Positions 47,646 through 58,689 of a stretch of 64,000 nt of DNA are shown piece after piece. The position numbers and the translations under genes were made by a program. Under the pieces are notes generated by a model. That model had not been told where the DNA came from. It made no database searches and worked only from the letters and a program-made list of their open reading frames with translations. The DNA lies in assembly GCA_951812925.1 (NCBI GenBank), contig OX638370.1:93200897-93264896 (forward strand). The letters run 5' to 3'. Source of the stretch: Calliopum simillimum (taxonomy: Eukaryota; Arthropoda; Insecta; Diptera; Lauxaniidae). Numbering within the stretch: position 1 is the stretch's first letter; the number at the start of each line of letters is the position of its first letter.

Positions 47646-48743
47646 TATACCCTACACATAGGGTATATACACTTTGTCCTTCCGTTTGTAACGCAGAGAA
47701 GAAGGCGTGGCAGATATAGAAAAGTATATATATTCTTGATCAGCGTCACCTCCTGAGTCGATATAGCCATGTCCGTCTGTCTGGCTGGGTGGCTGGCTGT
47801 GTGTGGAAATACATTTTTTGGGAAAACTATGCAAGATAATTCAATTTTTTTTTTTTTTTTTTTTTTTTATATAACCATTTTATTTGCAATCTATTTGTTT
47901 TATAAATATTAAGCAAATTTTATAAATATAGCAAAATTAACAGAAATTGCAGAGTTACATTTAGCTCGGCAACATAAAAAGAAGAAGCATATATATATAC
48001 AATATATACAGACTTATACAAATATTTAACTTCATATTTACATAATCTTACATATATTTATACATATTAATTTACAGAAAATTACAGAAGAATAGAAAAT
48101 TAATGAGAATAATGATTTTATTTCCTAAAATGTAGATCTAGTGGGTGAAACCTTTTTAGTCTTTTAACTTCATTAGTGTCGTCGAGAAGAGAGATAGCCA
48201 ACGGATTGGTGTGATCGCTTAACCTTTGCAAATACTTTTCGCTGAATCTGCTGATTTCGTCCTTAACTTTTAGTATGGATAGGTCCCTTTGAATTGATTT
48301 ATTCGTGATGAACCACGGAAGATAATTCAATGAAATTCGGTGCACAGCCTTCATCGTCAAAGTTAGCTCGGGGGATTGAAAATGAGCGAAATCGGTCAAC
48401 AGACACGCCTACCGCCCATACAAAAAATATATTCAAAATGCTACTTTTGGAGTACTTTTCTCGATAATGCAACCAAAATACTACGAATTGTAAGCGCAAG
48501 CTCTGACCAAGATCTGGGCGAATTCGGACAAGAGGGCGTGGCACCTCTCATATAAGCAAAAGCTTCAAAACGCTATACTGAAACCCTTTATAAAGATATT
48601 CGAACTAAATTTTACCCAGACACTAAGAACTATAAATGCAAGCTTTAAGAAAAAACCGGATAAAATCGGACAAAAGGGCGTGGCACCTCCCATATATGCA
48701 AAAGGTTAATGTTTGGCCAGGCCAAAGGTAACACCCTTACTAG
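47646..48743 (+). mobile_element. Helitron/DINE-1-like repeat, copy D, split by a LINE
   Basis: The 5' end is an inverted TATACCCTACACA/TAGGGTATA pair. The conserved GGCGTGGCAGATATAG, TTCTTGATCAGCG and CATGTCCGTCTGTCTGGC blocks follow. After the inserted LINE (47846-48318) the copy resumes with GATAATTCAATGAAATTCGG and the ACACGCCTACCGCCC block. About one and a half 142-bp units come next, then the 3' end GGCCAGGCCAAAGG, CCCTTACTAG at 48743. It is the best-preserved 3' terminus of the four. Confidence 0.65.
47846..48318 (-). mobile_element. 5'-truncated jockey-clade LINE insertion with 13-bp TSD
   Basis: AAGATAATTCAAT is repeated exactly at 47833-47845 and 48319-48331. The insert ends at 47846 in a poly(T) of about 23 (poly(A) on the minus strand). 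Its minus-strand coding part (48318 down to 48118) encodes the last 67 residues of a jockey-type ORF2, with WFITNKSIQRDL, then RYLxRL-like YLQRLSDHTNPLA, SLLDD and RLKRFHPLDL before a stop. About 250 bp of 3'UTR follow. No reverse-transcriptase core remains. The copy is dead on arrival, a typical target-primed insertion product. Confidence 0.93.
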
Positions 48744-48839
48744 TTATTACTCAAATCATAATTTCTCCTGACGACTCTTTATTAAGTTTTTGAGAGTTTG
48801 GCTATAGCGTGTAAATGGTCCAGAAAACAATCAAGGTGT

Positions 48840-49420
48840 ATACACTCAAAAAAATGATCTGGAAAAATTGATTTTCAAATAGCACAAAGTGATAATAATC
48901 TCATGAAAAATTACGATTTGTTTCAGTAATTCAATTACTTTACTGAATTCCCATTAAAAGTAACGGTAAGAAAGTAAAATATACGGTTTAATCTTCAAAA
49001 AGTACAGAGATAAACAGTGAAAACTATTGAATAGAGAAGTAAAAACTTGTCGCATGAAAAAATACTAGCGTGCTCTGCAATATTTGCTTAGAATACATTT
49101 CAATTTTTACTGGTTGAGATTGTAAAAAATTTTTTTTAAAAATAATTTAAATTAAGCAATAAGCTATTGAAATGAAAGTGATACAGTAGCTCAGTAGATA
49201 GAGCGTCGCCTAGAAACACAAAGGTCTTAAGGTCGACACCATCACCATACATTTTTTTTTATATTTTTATTTTTTTTTTATTTACTGTATGTAATCAGTA
49301 AAAAATACGGTTTTTCTTTACGGGCGCACAGTTACTGAATAAATCAGTAAAAAATACTAGGATTTTCAATGAATTTTTACTGTTTAGTTTTTTCCGTATA
49401 CGAAAACAATGTTTTCCATT
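48840..49420. repeat. CAGTAAAAAATAC-rich repeat with a tRNA-like core
   Basis: TTACTGAATT, CAGTAAAAAATACGG and TTTTTACTGT motifs occur in both orientations around a tRNA-like segment (49179-49246). A similar arrangement is seen at 53770-54043. Confidence 0.5.
49179..49246 (+). other. tRNA-like sequence
   Basis: 68 nt: GTGAT/ATCAC ends pair, a D-arm GCTC/GAGC brackets AGTAGATA, the A-box text is TAGCTCAGTAG, and there is a shortened B box (GGTCGACACC, one T missing). The anticodon arm does not fold cleanly. Probably a tRNA pseudogene or tRNA-derived repeat. Confidence 0.6.
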
Positions 49421-49495
49421 AAAAAATAGAAAAGGTTACTGAAGTCTTCAACCATATAGGGTGTGCCGATTTTAAGATATATGGTTTATATTTAT
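49421..49495 (+). repeat. dispersed ACCATATAGGGTG repeat, copy 3
   Basis: GGTTACTGAAGTCTTCAACC, ATATAGGGTGTGCCGATTTT and AAGATATATGG match the 39150 and 39798 copies. Confidence 0.75.
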
Positions 49496-49664
49496 ATGTT
49501 TAAAACTTTTATTCTTTGCTCATAGTTTTGCAATTGAAACCTCTTACGTTTTCACCATTTTTGGCAATCCCAGACCTGAAAGGAAATAATGGTTGCCAGT
49601 TTCAGAATCAGCGACCCTAAATGACTCAAAACAATTTATCGAGATCTCATTCAGATATTCAGGA

Positions 49665-49836
49665 ATGTTCTGAAATCCGATTCATTTCGGAATTAAATCA
49701 ATCTTCAAGTGCTCTACATTGCGATTAACAAAATGGAATCGGAATTGTATTTCAACAAAAAACATTAATTATCGAAATACGGAGCTCCTCAAATTGGATT
49801 CAATTCCGATTCCGATCGAAATCGGATTTCAGAACA
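49665..49836. mobile_element. MITE, second copy of the 38744 family
   Basis: TGTTCTGAAATCCGAT at the left end is mirrored at the right end (ATCGGATTTCAGAACA). Internal AAGTGCTCTACATTGCGAT corresponds to AGGTGCTCTGCGTTTCGAT of the first copy. Confidence 0.82.
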
Positions 49837-49929
49837 GAGGTGATACGCCCCTCAATTTGTTGCACTGTGTAATTTGAAGTACTTTTTTTTCAAGTGAATC
49901 TTCTTTGGCAGCGTTAGGTGTAATATTTC

Positions 49930-50585
49930 AAGGACGCGACACTTTTTAACACTTTTTTTCGACACTTTTTCGCTATATCTCATTAAGAGTGCACAATCAC
50001 TTAAGAGCCACGCCCACTTTTAAACTATTGAAAATTCTAATATCTAGCAAGTTTAACAAGTTTTAGTAATGATATTTTGTAGGTAACGCTCGATCCTGAG
50101 TACCATGCTCTGGGCGAAAAGTGGACGTAAAATAATAATGCCACGCCTATTTTTCTGTTACATTAAAATACGTTATGTTTCGCAGGTTATAGAAGCAATT
50201 TTGACGAAATTTGATAGATATGCAGATGGCAAACGTCAAAACCATGCACTGGCCGAAAAATGGGCGTTATCAAATGAGTGCCACACCCACTTTTTAACGT
50301 TGGAAAATTAAAGCATGTTATATCCCGCAAGCCATACAAACTATTTTAATGAAATTCGGTAGGTAGGAACCGAACTTCGATACCATAGACTGCTCGAATT
50401 GTGAGTGTAATCACTTAAGTGCCACGCCTACTTTTTAACTATTGAAAATTCTAATGTCTCCCAAGTTATACAAGCTATATTTATAAAATTTGGTTGGTAG
50501 TTGCTAAACATAAAGACCATACACTAGTCGAAAAATGAGCGTTAGCTGATAAATGCCACGCCTACTTTTCAAACATACATTTCAC
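49930..50585. repeat. tandem array of the GCCACGCCCACTTTT satellite, unit about 140-150 bp
   Basis: Four degenerate units carry AAGAGCCACGCCCACTTTT (about 50004), ATGCCACGCCTATTTTT (50139), GAGTGCCACACCCACTTTTT (50277) and AAGTGCCACGCCTACTTTTT (50418), plus a final partial at 50555. The left edge has two or three CGACACTTTTT units like the 18188 minisatellite. One 68-codon frame spans a unit by chance. Confidence 0.85.
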
Positions 50586-53500
50586 TGCCTTCACGAGTAC
50601 TGAGTTGGAATCGTATTTTTTTTTTTTTTTTTTTTTTGATTATTTTGGTACATTTAAAAAATTTGCAACGAAAAAGCCAATGAACTTCCTCAATAATAGC
50701 TGCCTTTATTCTAAAATAATATATGTATAAGCTTCAAGAGCTTTGATAAATTTCTTAGCAATAGTATTTCTAGCAATTTTCATCTTTTAATTATAGCATA
50801 AATGTTGTTATTGCATGATCATATCAACGCAGTAGCAATGCAACTTTTTCGATGCTATTAAATTACATATTGCCATCATACGAGCAGTTTTAAGGGCTTT
50901 CCCGTGCTATAAGTCGCAACAATCGCTACTAATATTGCTGATTGTTGCTATCTTCTATAGTTTGCTTTTAATAGAAAAGCAAAACAAAAGATGGCGCGCA
51001 TGCGTTGCATTGGCTTAGAACTTAAGTGCGGACAATAGCTACAATTGCTGTCACTATCCGTAGTCATTGCTAATGCTCCTGCTACAAAAGCAACGAATGG
51101 CAGCAAAACAATAAAATCCTTGTCATTCTTTAATTTGCTTTTGTTGTGGCTGTTGCTGCTACATACAATTCAATTGAATTACAAATGCTTAGAGTTGAAT
51201 GTAAAAGATTGAAATCATGACGCAGCAATTTTGAGCTGTAGCTGTGATTACTTCACCATCCGTCCGACTGCAGCCTTTGTTGATTGACGTGTGCGCTTTT
51301 GCAGCGAAATTGAAAACATCATGATTTTAATTTTTTTAATAATATAATGAAATCTCACTGCAATTGTTCTGTTGTTTTTTGTTCTAAAATCAATAAAAGT
51401 AAAATTTTGTTTTTGCTTTTATTTTGAAATTTTTTTGAAGTCTCTATGAATGTATCCACTTAACTCGATTCTTTGCGATAACTTTTCTCTGTGACCTCTT
51501 TTCTTAGATAACCTTGTACAATGAACTTTATCAGTTGATTTTTGCTTTACCACATCTTCTACAAGCACGCACTCAAAAACATGTCTCGAAACTATCTGTT
51601 TTCAACTTCAAAATTCAAAATGGTGTAACTTCGTCCATTCATATGCTTCAGAAATATCTCCTTTATCCAGTAAGACCCTAAACTCATTATTGACCTTTGG
51701 TGAGTTAAGGTACCTTTTGTCAGACCAGGCCATATATTCGTACATATACCGATATATTTTTCATACATATGCAGTTTATATACACAAAAATTGCATAGTA
51801 TACGCACTTGTTGATCCACCCATCAATATGATTTTTTAAACATAATTGCACTGCAACATAACATGTTGTTAGTTGTTTGATTTTATACCACTGATAGTGA
51901 TAATTTTTACTGCAGCTTCTTTTGCTGCTGCTATTGCTGCTGCCACAACTAGCAACTCTTTCACCAAATAAAATGCCAAAAGGCCTAATTTGCATTTTAT
52001 TACTCTGATTGTTGTCGATGTTGTTGTTTATTGCTTGTTTGCAATTTCATTGGCTGTGTTTTGGTTTGTTTAGTTTTTTTTTTTTTTTTTTCTTCTTAGC
52101 AACATTTCTTTACAAAGGGCAGTTGTTATGGTTGTTGCTGTTGTTGTAAAAATGTATTTTGCGTTTGTTAACATCTTTTGTTGCTGTTGTTACTTTTAAT
52201 TAAAATGTGCAGCTCAATCATTTTTCTTATGTTGCTGGTAACTTACACAGAGAAAACACTTCGGATACATACTTACTTACGAGTATATATAGTAGATTCT
52301 TTTTAAAACTAAAATTTTTTCCATATTCTGGAACACTTTTCGGTTTTTAAAATGGTTTGAGGTGCATCAAATGTTCTCTGAAATAGACCAAATTTTACAT
52401 GTTGCTCACTTACATCAACGCGAAAATTTTTTGTGCTGTGGGCGCAATTTCCACCACCCTATTATTTCTCATATAAGTACATGTGTATAACAAGATTTGA
52501 TAATTGTTAATAAATATTTTTTCGAGTGTATTTTTTCAGTGTAAGCTTAAGGACGCTGCTGTTAATAATTTTATTTTTTTTACACACAAATTTCATGGTG
52601 TTGCATGCAATTTTCATATTGCTGTCTTGTTAATTGGTGTTAATTTTTATAGCCAACAATTGCATTTAATTACATGATGATGATAAAATTTTTTAGATTT
52701 TTTTTTTATACATAAATGGTGGAATGAAGAGGACCTTTACACCCAAGGTAAATTTTTTTTTCTAGCTATAGCTATATAGCTAATTTGGCAACTATGTTTT
52801 AGGCAATTTATAGCATATATATACTTTTTTTTTAAACGACTCTTGGTTTATGAGATAGTTTCTGTTTTAAAAGAATTTCTTTAAAATTGTGAATCACAAA
52901 ATCGCTCTTGTAGAAAATCACATATCTTACAAGTTGTAGATATTCACAAAAAGTTACCATAAAGGAAATATTCTTAAAAAATATTGCCAAAAACGTCAGA
53001 AAATCTGTTTTTATAAAAGATCTCTTGAACTAATACTTTTTCGCAAACATAAATGATAACTATTTACAGAACCTGAATACTTCATCTAGGTAGCTCCCAT
53101 TTTCAAGCTTTGAGATAATTCAATTTGAAGATTTTTAAAAATTTGTATTTGCACTGATTTTTGACTTTTCTTGTTTTGTTTTTGGAAGCTAATGCTTCCT
53201 TATCGGACGTTTTGAGAGGCAGAGTCTGAACAGCGAAAACATGCAACGAAAAAGTGTAACGGATGTTTGCAACGAAAATGCGTCACACATATAAAAATAG
53301 AGACGTACTGTATACAAAGTACAGTATACAGTATATATGTATGTATACATATATATATGTTTATAAACATTGCGCGCACCAGCTCATGCTCTCTCTCTCT
53401 CTCTCTCTCTCTCACTTATTTTTCGAACGTAAGAGGGGCGCTCATATATATCAATTTATTATAAGTTTTAACTATAATAAGTTTTAGCTTATTATATTAG

Positions 53501-53769
53501 CTTATAATAAGCATTAGCTTCCAATATCATCGGCCACTCCCCGAGTGCCACCTGCCGTTTTTTTTCTTATAACTTTGCAATGATGCCACTTTAGAGAACT
53601 CTGGATAGACAGTATTGTGCACAAAACCATGAAGAATAAGTATCATAGGCCACAAAATAAATTCCTTGAATATTTATCGTGTGACTCACCTTTTTAAAGA
53701 TATCCTTTGAAAATCGGTTTTCTAAACTTTAACAGTTTGTAAAAAAACATCTTCTAAATTATTAGACCT
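50586..53769. other. no gene seen; simple repeats
   Basis: Holds TTGTTGCTG runs (51120, 52130), a repeat fragment matching 5838 (52361-52400), a palindromic TACTGTATAC/GTATACAGTA stretch (53306-53345) and (CT)n at about 53390-53413. Frames across these are not supported. Confidence 0.5.
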
Positions 53770-54043
53770 ACACGGAGTAAAAAAATAGTACTTGCTACTT
53801 TATTTCTCATAAACTTTACCACAATTTCAAGTCAGAATAGTGACTACTACACACTGAAGTTTATTTTACTTTACTGTTTTAGTCAATTTAGAGCTTTCGA
53901 ATCTAGTACTTTTTTTAAAAAAAAATTTAAGTGATATTTACCTTACTGTAAAGTTAAAAAAACCAATTGACTGCACTAAGTTTTGAACCATTCTCCGTCC
54001 ATGTGATAGGTATGTAGAAGCTTATCCTCTGCTCTACTGGCGC
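53770..54043 (-). repeat. AT-rich repeat with a tRNA-like head (53976-54043)
   Basis: On the minus strand CAGTAGAGCAGAGGATAAGC is followed about 45 nt later by TGGTTCAAAACT, a Pol III B-box match (GTTCAAAAC). The A-box side is imperfect. Downstream TTACAGTAAGGTAAA and CAGTAAAGTAAAATAA resemble the 48840 repeat. A decayed hammerhead was sought downstream but not found. Confidence 0.45.
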
Positions 54044-54199
54044 ATATGATGAAGAGGTATAAAATTTGTTTATAAACCAAATGTCTGTCTATTTTTACTA
54101 GAATCTTAAAGTCAGAATGGCTTTATATTTTTATGATATTTACCTTAAGTGTGGAATCGGTGAAATTTAGCGAGTTGACGGTTAATGGACCTTTTCATG

Positions 54200-54480
54200 T
54201 ACAAAAGCATTCTTCACAATGTTTTGATGCCTTATGCGAAGTATGAAATGCCGTCAAATTGGATCTACCAACACAATAACTAAGCTGACACACTGGTCAA
54301 TAAATGCATGAAAGATTTTTTTATTGCTAACACGCTCGAAGTTCGGAAGTGGCTTGCGCTCAGTGGCTAGATCTGAATCGCATCGAATAGTTGTGCGATA
54401 TTGTGGATCGGAAAATTTTTGCGCGAAAATTGCAAAATTTATTGCGTCACAGTTCAAAGATTGGACTCTTTAAAAAGTTA
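54200..54480 (+). pseudogene. Tc1-like transposase C-terminal relic
   Basis: The + strand reads MPYAKYEMPSNWIYQHNN, stop, then KDFFIANTLEVRKWL, and in another frame WLDLNRIE, stop, LCDIVDRKIFARKLQN. This order matches the second catalytic block and the SPDLNPIE-like third block of Tc1-type transposases. The second catalytic Asp position now reads Asn (QHNN), and several stops and a frameshift are present. Ends and inverted repeats were not found. Confidence 0.7.
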
Positions 54481-55233
54481 TAAAGAATAAATTTCATAAC
54501 AATTTAATATTGTAGTGTTACCACCTTAATATCTTACATATTAGTTTTCTGTTTCACCCGAAACAGAAGACAATCATAAATTAACGTAAAGAAATATCAA
54601 AATTAATTTAAATTTGTATTAAAAAGCTCTCAACTGCTTTCGGAAGTTATTAGATAATAATATTAAATAAAACAAAAAGAAAGAAAAGAAAAACCCGACA
54701 TGACGTTTCTTTGGCCATATCAATAAAACTAAAATACGAGAAAGGAAAACGCGCGTTGTTCATTGATATCGGAAGCTGTAAATTGCGGTAAGCTCTGGCA
54801 GCAGCATTGGTATTAAAGCTGCTGACGATGATGATGCAACGGAGCCCGCATTTATTCGCGTTTAATTTATGCTAATTAATTTTTAGATGAATTTCTTTTT
54901 TGTTTGTTGTTCCGTTCGGCGTCTATGTCTCTGACATGGCTTTATTACTTTTCTTTACTTTGAATTTCAAATCTTAATTTTGCTGTTTTTCACTTTGATT
55001 TGTGTTTATTTTAATTCATTAACAATACAAAAATGGTGGTTTTAATTTTTAAGCTGTCATTATTACCGTTAAGTTATTTGATTCGAAACACACACACATC
55101 TCTAGGTAAGGTAATGAAGCCATAAAAAACGCTTTATGTTAAACAAGTAAGGCCCGAAATGATAAAAATTTGCTTTTATTTGCAAAATTGCTCTAATCAA
55201 TAGTTTTTATAAATATTCGTTTTAAAAGATATA
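54481..55233. other. no gene seen
   Basis: AT-rich with a GATGATGAT patch near 54825. Nothing is recognised. Confidence 0.5.
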
Positions 55234-56452
55234 AAGGGTTTTTTAATAAGAGCGCTACAAAAGTTTTTTTAAATAAAACAAAAACGGTTTTGGATATCAA
55301 TGAAATTCTTTATTCATGTGAAAGTATATTCGATGCCATTATGTATGGAACTCGATTTCTTTTGCATGGCCACCACGGGCACGCTTGCAGAAGTCCAGAC
55401 GCTGAACCCAATTTTTGACAGTTTTCAAGCATAAATCGACTGCTGCAATTTCACGATCGATATTCGTACGAATCGCACGACCGAGGCGGCTAATCGACTG
55501 GGCCATTTCGTGAGATAACACGTTCACCAAACTTGGTTTTCAATAAATTGATTGTGACATTCGCTGTATGGCTTGTGGCGCCGTCCTGTTGAAACCACAT
55601 ATTGTCCAAGTCCATATCATCCAATTCGGGCCAAAAATATTTGGTTATCACTGATCGGTAGCGATTCCCATTCACAGTAGCGTGCCGGTCTTGATCATCA
55701 CGGAAGAAGTACGGCCCAATGACGCCGCCGGCCCATAAACCGCACCAAACCGTAATTTTTTCGGGATGCAATGGTGACTCATGGAGTATGTGTGAATTGC
55801 TGCCTGACCAATAACGCATATTTTGCTTATTGACGAAGCCATTCAGCCAGAAATGAGCCTCATCGCTGAAGATGATTTTTCGATGAAAATCCGAATCATT
55901 TTCAAGTTGTGGCTCAGCCCAATTCACGAACATACGACGCTTCTGGTGGTCAAGCGGCTTCAGTTCTTGCGTCAATTTGATCTTGTAAGTATTTAAGCCA
56001 AGATCTTTTCGCAAAAAATTCGTCACAACGACGTCATAGAGATGCCCAACGCCTGAGAACGACGTGTGAGAGACACATTTGGGCTTTCTTGAACTGAAGC
56101 CTCAGCGACAGCAATATTCTCGACACTACGGGCACTTCTTTATCTCACTGGCACGGGAAAATTTTGTACTGTGCCTGTGGATTCAAATTTTTCCACTAGA
56201 CGCTCAATTGTTGATCTGGTAGGACGATTATGACGACCATAAATTGGACGTAGCTCTCTTAAAGTTGAGGCCACTGACTCCGAATTTCGGTAGTAAATTT
56301 AAATAATTTCTGCTCGTTGTTGGCTCGTATATCTTTCCATGATGAAATGGCAAACCTTATTGAAGAGAAATGTCAAGAGAGCGGGAAAAAATATGGCGTC
56401 GTTTACTGTCCCTGTCGGTCTACTTTTGCAGCGTCCCTATTGAAAAACCCTT
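55234..56452 (-). mobile_element. rosa-type (DD41D-like) mariner element with TIRs and TA
   Basis: Termini AAGGGTTTTTYAATARGRRC (both ends in the inward direction) continue CGCTRCAAAAGT. TA lies outside each end (55232-55233 and 56453-56454). The length is 1219 bp with one internal transposase pseudogene. Similar sequences are often annotated as Tc3-like in insects. The residue spacing places it with the rosa/DD41D group, named from Ceratitis rosa. Confidence 0.88.
55340..56345 (-). pseudogene. rosa-type transposase with nonsense codons and lost third Asp
   Basis: Starts MERYTSQQRAEII then stop at codon 14. The paired-HTH region is readable (NSESVASTLRELRP, GRHNRPTRSTIERLVEKF, RRSQALGIS), then a second stop where a Trp is expected. 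The catalytic part from about 56026 keeps the first Asp in IIFSDEAHFWLNG and the second in MWFQQDGATSHT. After RNGPVD a TAG replaces the conserved Trp, PPRSCD is still there, and the block with the third Asp is deleted. The tail resumes with NWVQRLDFCKRARGGHAKEIEF. PPRSCD ends 37 residues after QQD, as expected for a 41-residue spacing. Inactive. Confidence 0.9.
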
Positions 56453-57640
56453 TATTTGGCGAAATCACAAAGTTTCTATAAAGTTATAAGTTATTGATCA
56501 AAATGTCAAAAATAAGATTTTACATATAAAATATTAGCACTCTATTGCAGCTGTAAAATGTGTATTCTCTTTTTTAATACGATTATCTCAGTACAGATTT
56601 GCTGTTTGCTAGGTTGCTCTCTTTATTCATACAATGCATTCAGTAAAAGAGATAAATGTATAGTTTGTATAGCCTATATCCTTGAATATCTGACATGTAC
56701 AATTTAAAATCAAATCAAAATATTTATTTTTGGCCTATACTATGATATGACAACAAGCCCTTTGATTCACTAAAAAAATAGCAGATCAGTCGCTCGTTTA
56801 AGTTGATATACTAAAATAGAAAACAAAAACTTAAAAAAATAAATCGAATGCCATTCACCTGTCTGACATTTCTATCCATAATAGCAGCAACAAAAAACAA
56901 CAAAAGAAAATGGTAATAAAAATAAATAAAGCAAAATATAAAACGAAAAGTTGATGCAAAATCTCAAAAAGTTTTAAAGAAAAGAGCAGTTATGGTAGAT
57001 ACTTATGCAAAATGGGGGAAAAAACCACAGCGTTAGTTAAGCAATCAAGCAATTGATATACATTCTGCATATAAAATACAATAGCTAACCATAACAATGG
57101 CAATAAAAATAAAATGGTAACATTTAAACCTTTGAAAGCCCCCCAACTAAAATAACAACATTTTCACACACCTTCGCCGCCGACGCGACGTCAACTTTTT
57201 TGACTCTTTTTTCTTTTAATACACTCAGCCAAAATTAAAAAAAAAATTATTATTTGGTTTGTTTGTTGAACAAACCGCTGTTTCAATTTAACGCATTGTT
57301 TTGTTTATAAAAAATTAACATTAAATATTTATTAAGGCAACACAAAAAGCATTTCTTCTTCTTCTTAATGTTGCATAATCATTTGATCAGTGTGTTGCAT
57401 AATATTGAAATTGTTATTGTCATAAAATTAAAATGAGCTAAAATTAATATTTTTTTGTTATACAAAGTAAAAGTCCATTGTCTGCCCCTGTATATTGTGT
57501 ACACAATGCCCTTGTTTTTATTTAAAAACGTTTTCTTTTTATTAGATATTTATATTTATATTGTGTCTTTTTTCTGGTTTATAAGTCATGTAATAAACAT
57601 TTTTTGTGTGTTTTCAACAGAAGATTTGTTATAGTCCGGG
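56453..57640. other. no gene seen
   Basis: AT-rich, with CAGCAACAAAAAAC tracts near 56880. The patch at 57170-57200 is GC-richer (CGCCGCCGACGCGACGTC) but has no associated frame. Confidence 0.5.
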
Positions 57641-58338
57641 AGCCGGCAATACTAAAAGTGCCGTCATCGTGGATTCTGAAATTTTTAATGCAAAATGGTA
57701 GTTTACACTAAGACGAATAAGAAAAGCTTGGTCAGCATGGTTATAGCCTGGCAGAAATATTTTTAAATGGTTTTTGAATTGTTAAATTTTCGGAATGTTT
57801 TGCCGTCATCGCGGATTTTGATCAATCTTAATATTAATCGATGGTAAATTTCATAACCATTTAGAAAAAATCCGGTCGACCAATTTTTTTTTGGCGAAAA
57901 TGACCAGCAGACCTATTTTAATGGTGGGTACAATTTCTCTGTTATCACGGAAATTTGTTTTTTTTTTTATTTTTAATTTACGTGTTTTAATGTCAAATTT
58001 AAAAATATCTTCTTATGCGAGCTTAGAAACTGCCGGAAGTACCCACTGTCGCACCATTAAAATAGATCTGCCGGTCATTTTCGGCAAAAAAAATTTGGTC
58101 GGCCGGATTTTTTCTGAATGGTTATGAAATTTACCATCGATTAATATTAAGATTGATCAAAATCCGCGATGACGGCAAAAAATTCCGAAAATTTAATAAT
58201 TCAAAAACCATTTAAAAATATTTCTGCCAGGCTACAACCATGCTGACCAAGCTTTTCTTATTCGTCTTAGTGTAAACTACCATTTTGCATTAAAAATTTC
58301 AGAATCCGCGATGACGGCACTTTTAGTATTGCCGGCTC
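57641..58338. mobile_element. 698-bp foldback with arms of about 295 bp
   Basis: Both ends read GAGCCGGCAATAC. The arms match through AAAAGTGCCGTCATCG, ATGGTAGTTTACACTAAGAC, GCTTGGTCAGCATGGTT, TTGATCAATCTTAATATTAA and AATTTACCATCGA-type text. Arm identity is very high apart from small indels. A loop of about 100 bp (57935-58035) separates them. There is no ORF and no convincing target duplication. Confidence 0.92.
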
Positions 58339-58689
58339 CTCGCCTATTAGCTGCTACTAAATTATGTGCACGAAAAAAAGTGGTCGTTAGAAAATGACTT
58401 AAAAATAAAAAACCCTAAATAAAATTACTAAAATGGAATAATATATTAATGCAAAGCCGTATGTCGTTCTTGTGCACATATCAAAACTACGAAGTAGTTT
58501 TTGCAAACCTTCCATTGACAAAATCCATTTGACAACGAAACTGTTGACTATTCAAATTTAAAGGTCATTATAAACCTTTTCGTTGCAAAAATCTCACTAA
58601 CGGTTATCTCTGCCGAAAGTATTCGACTGGGAGACATTCAAATTTAAAAAGTTGTAAAGCTAGTGATGCAGAGGTGCATATGGTGACGA

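Noticed and set aside
55095..55115. TCTCTAG|GTAAGG as a ratchet point
   Set aside because: The upstream tract is CACACA with too few pyrimidines, and the donor part is imperfect.
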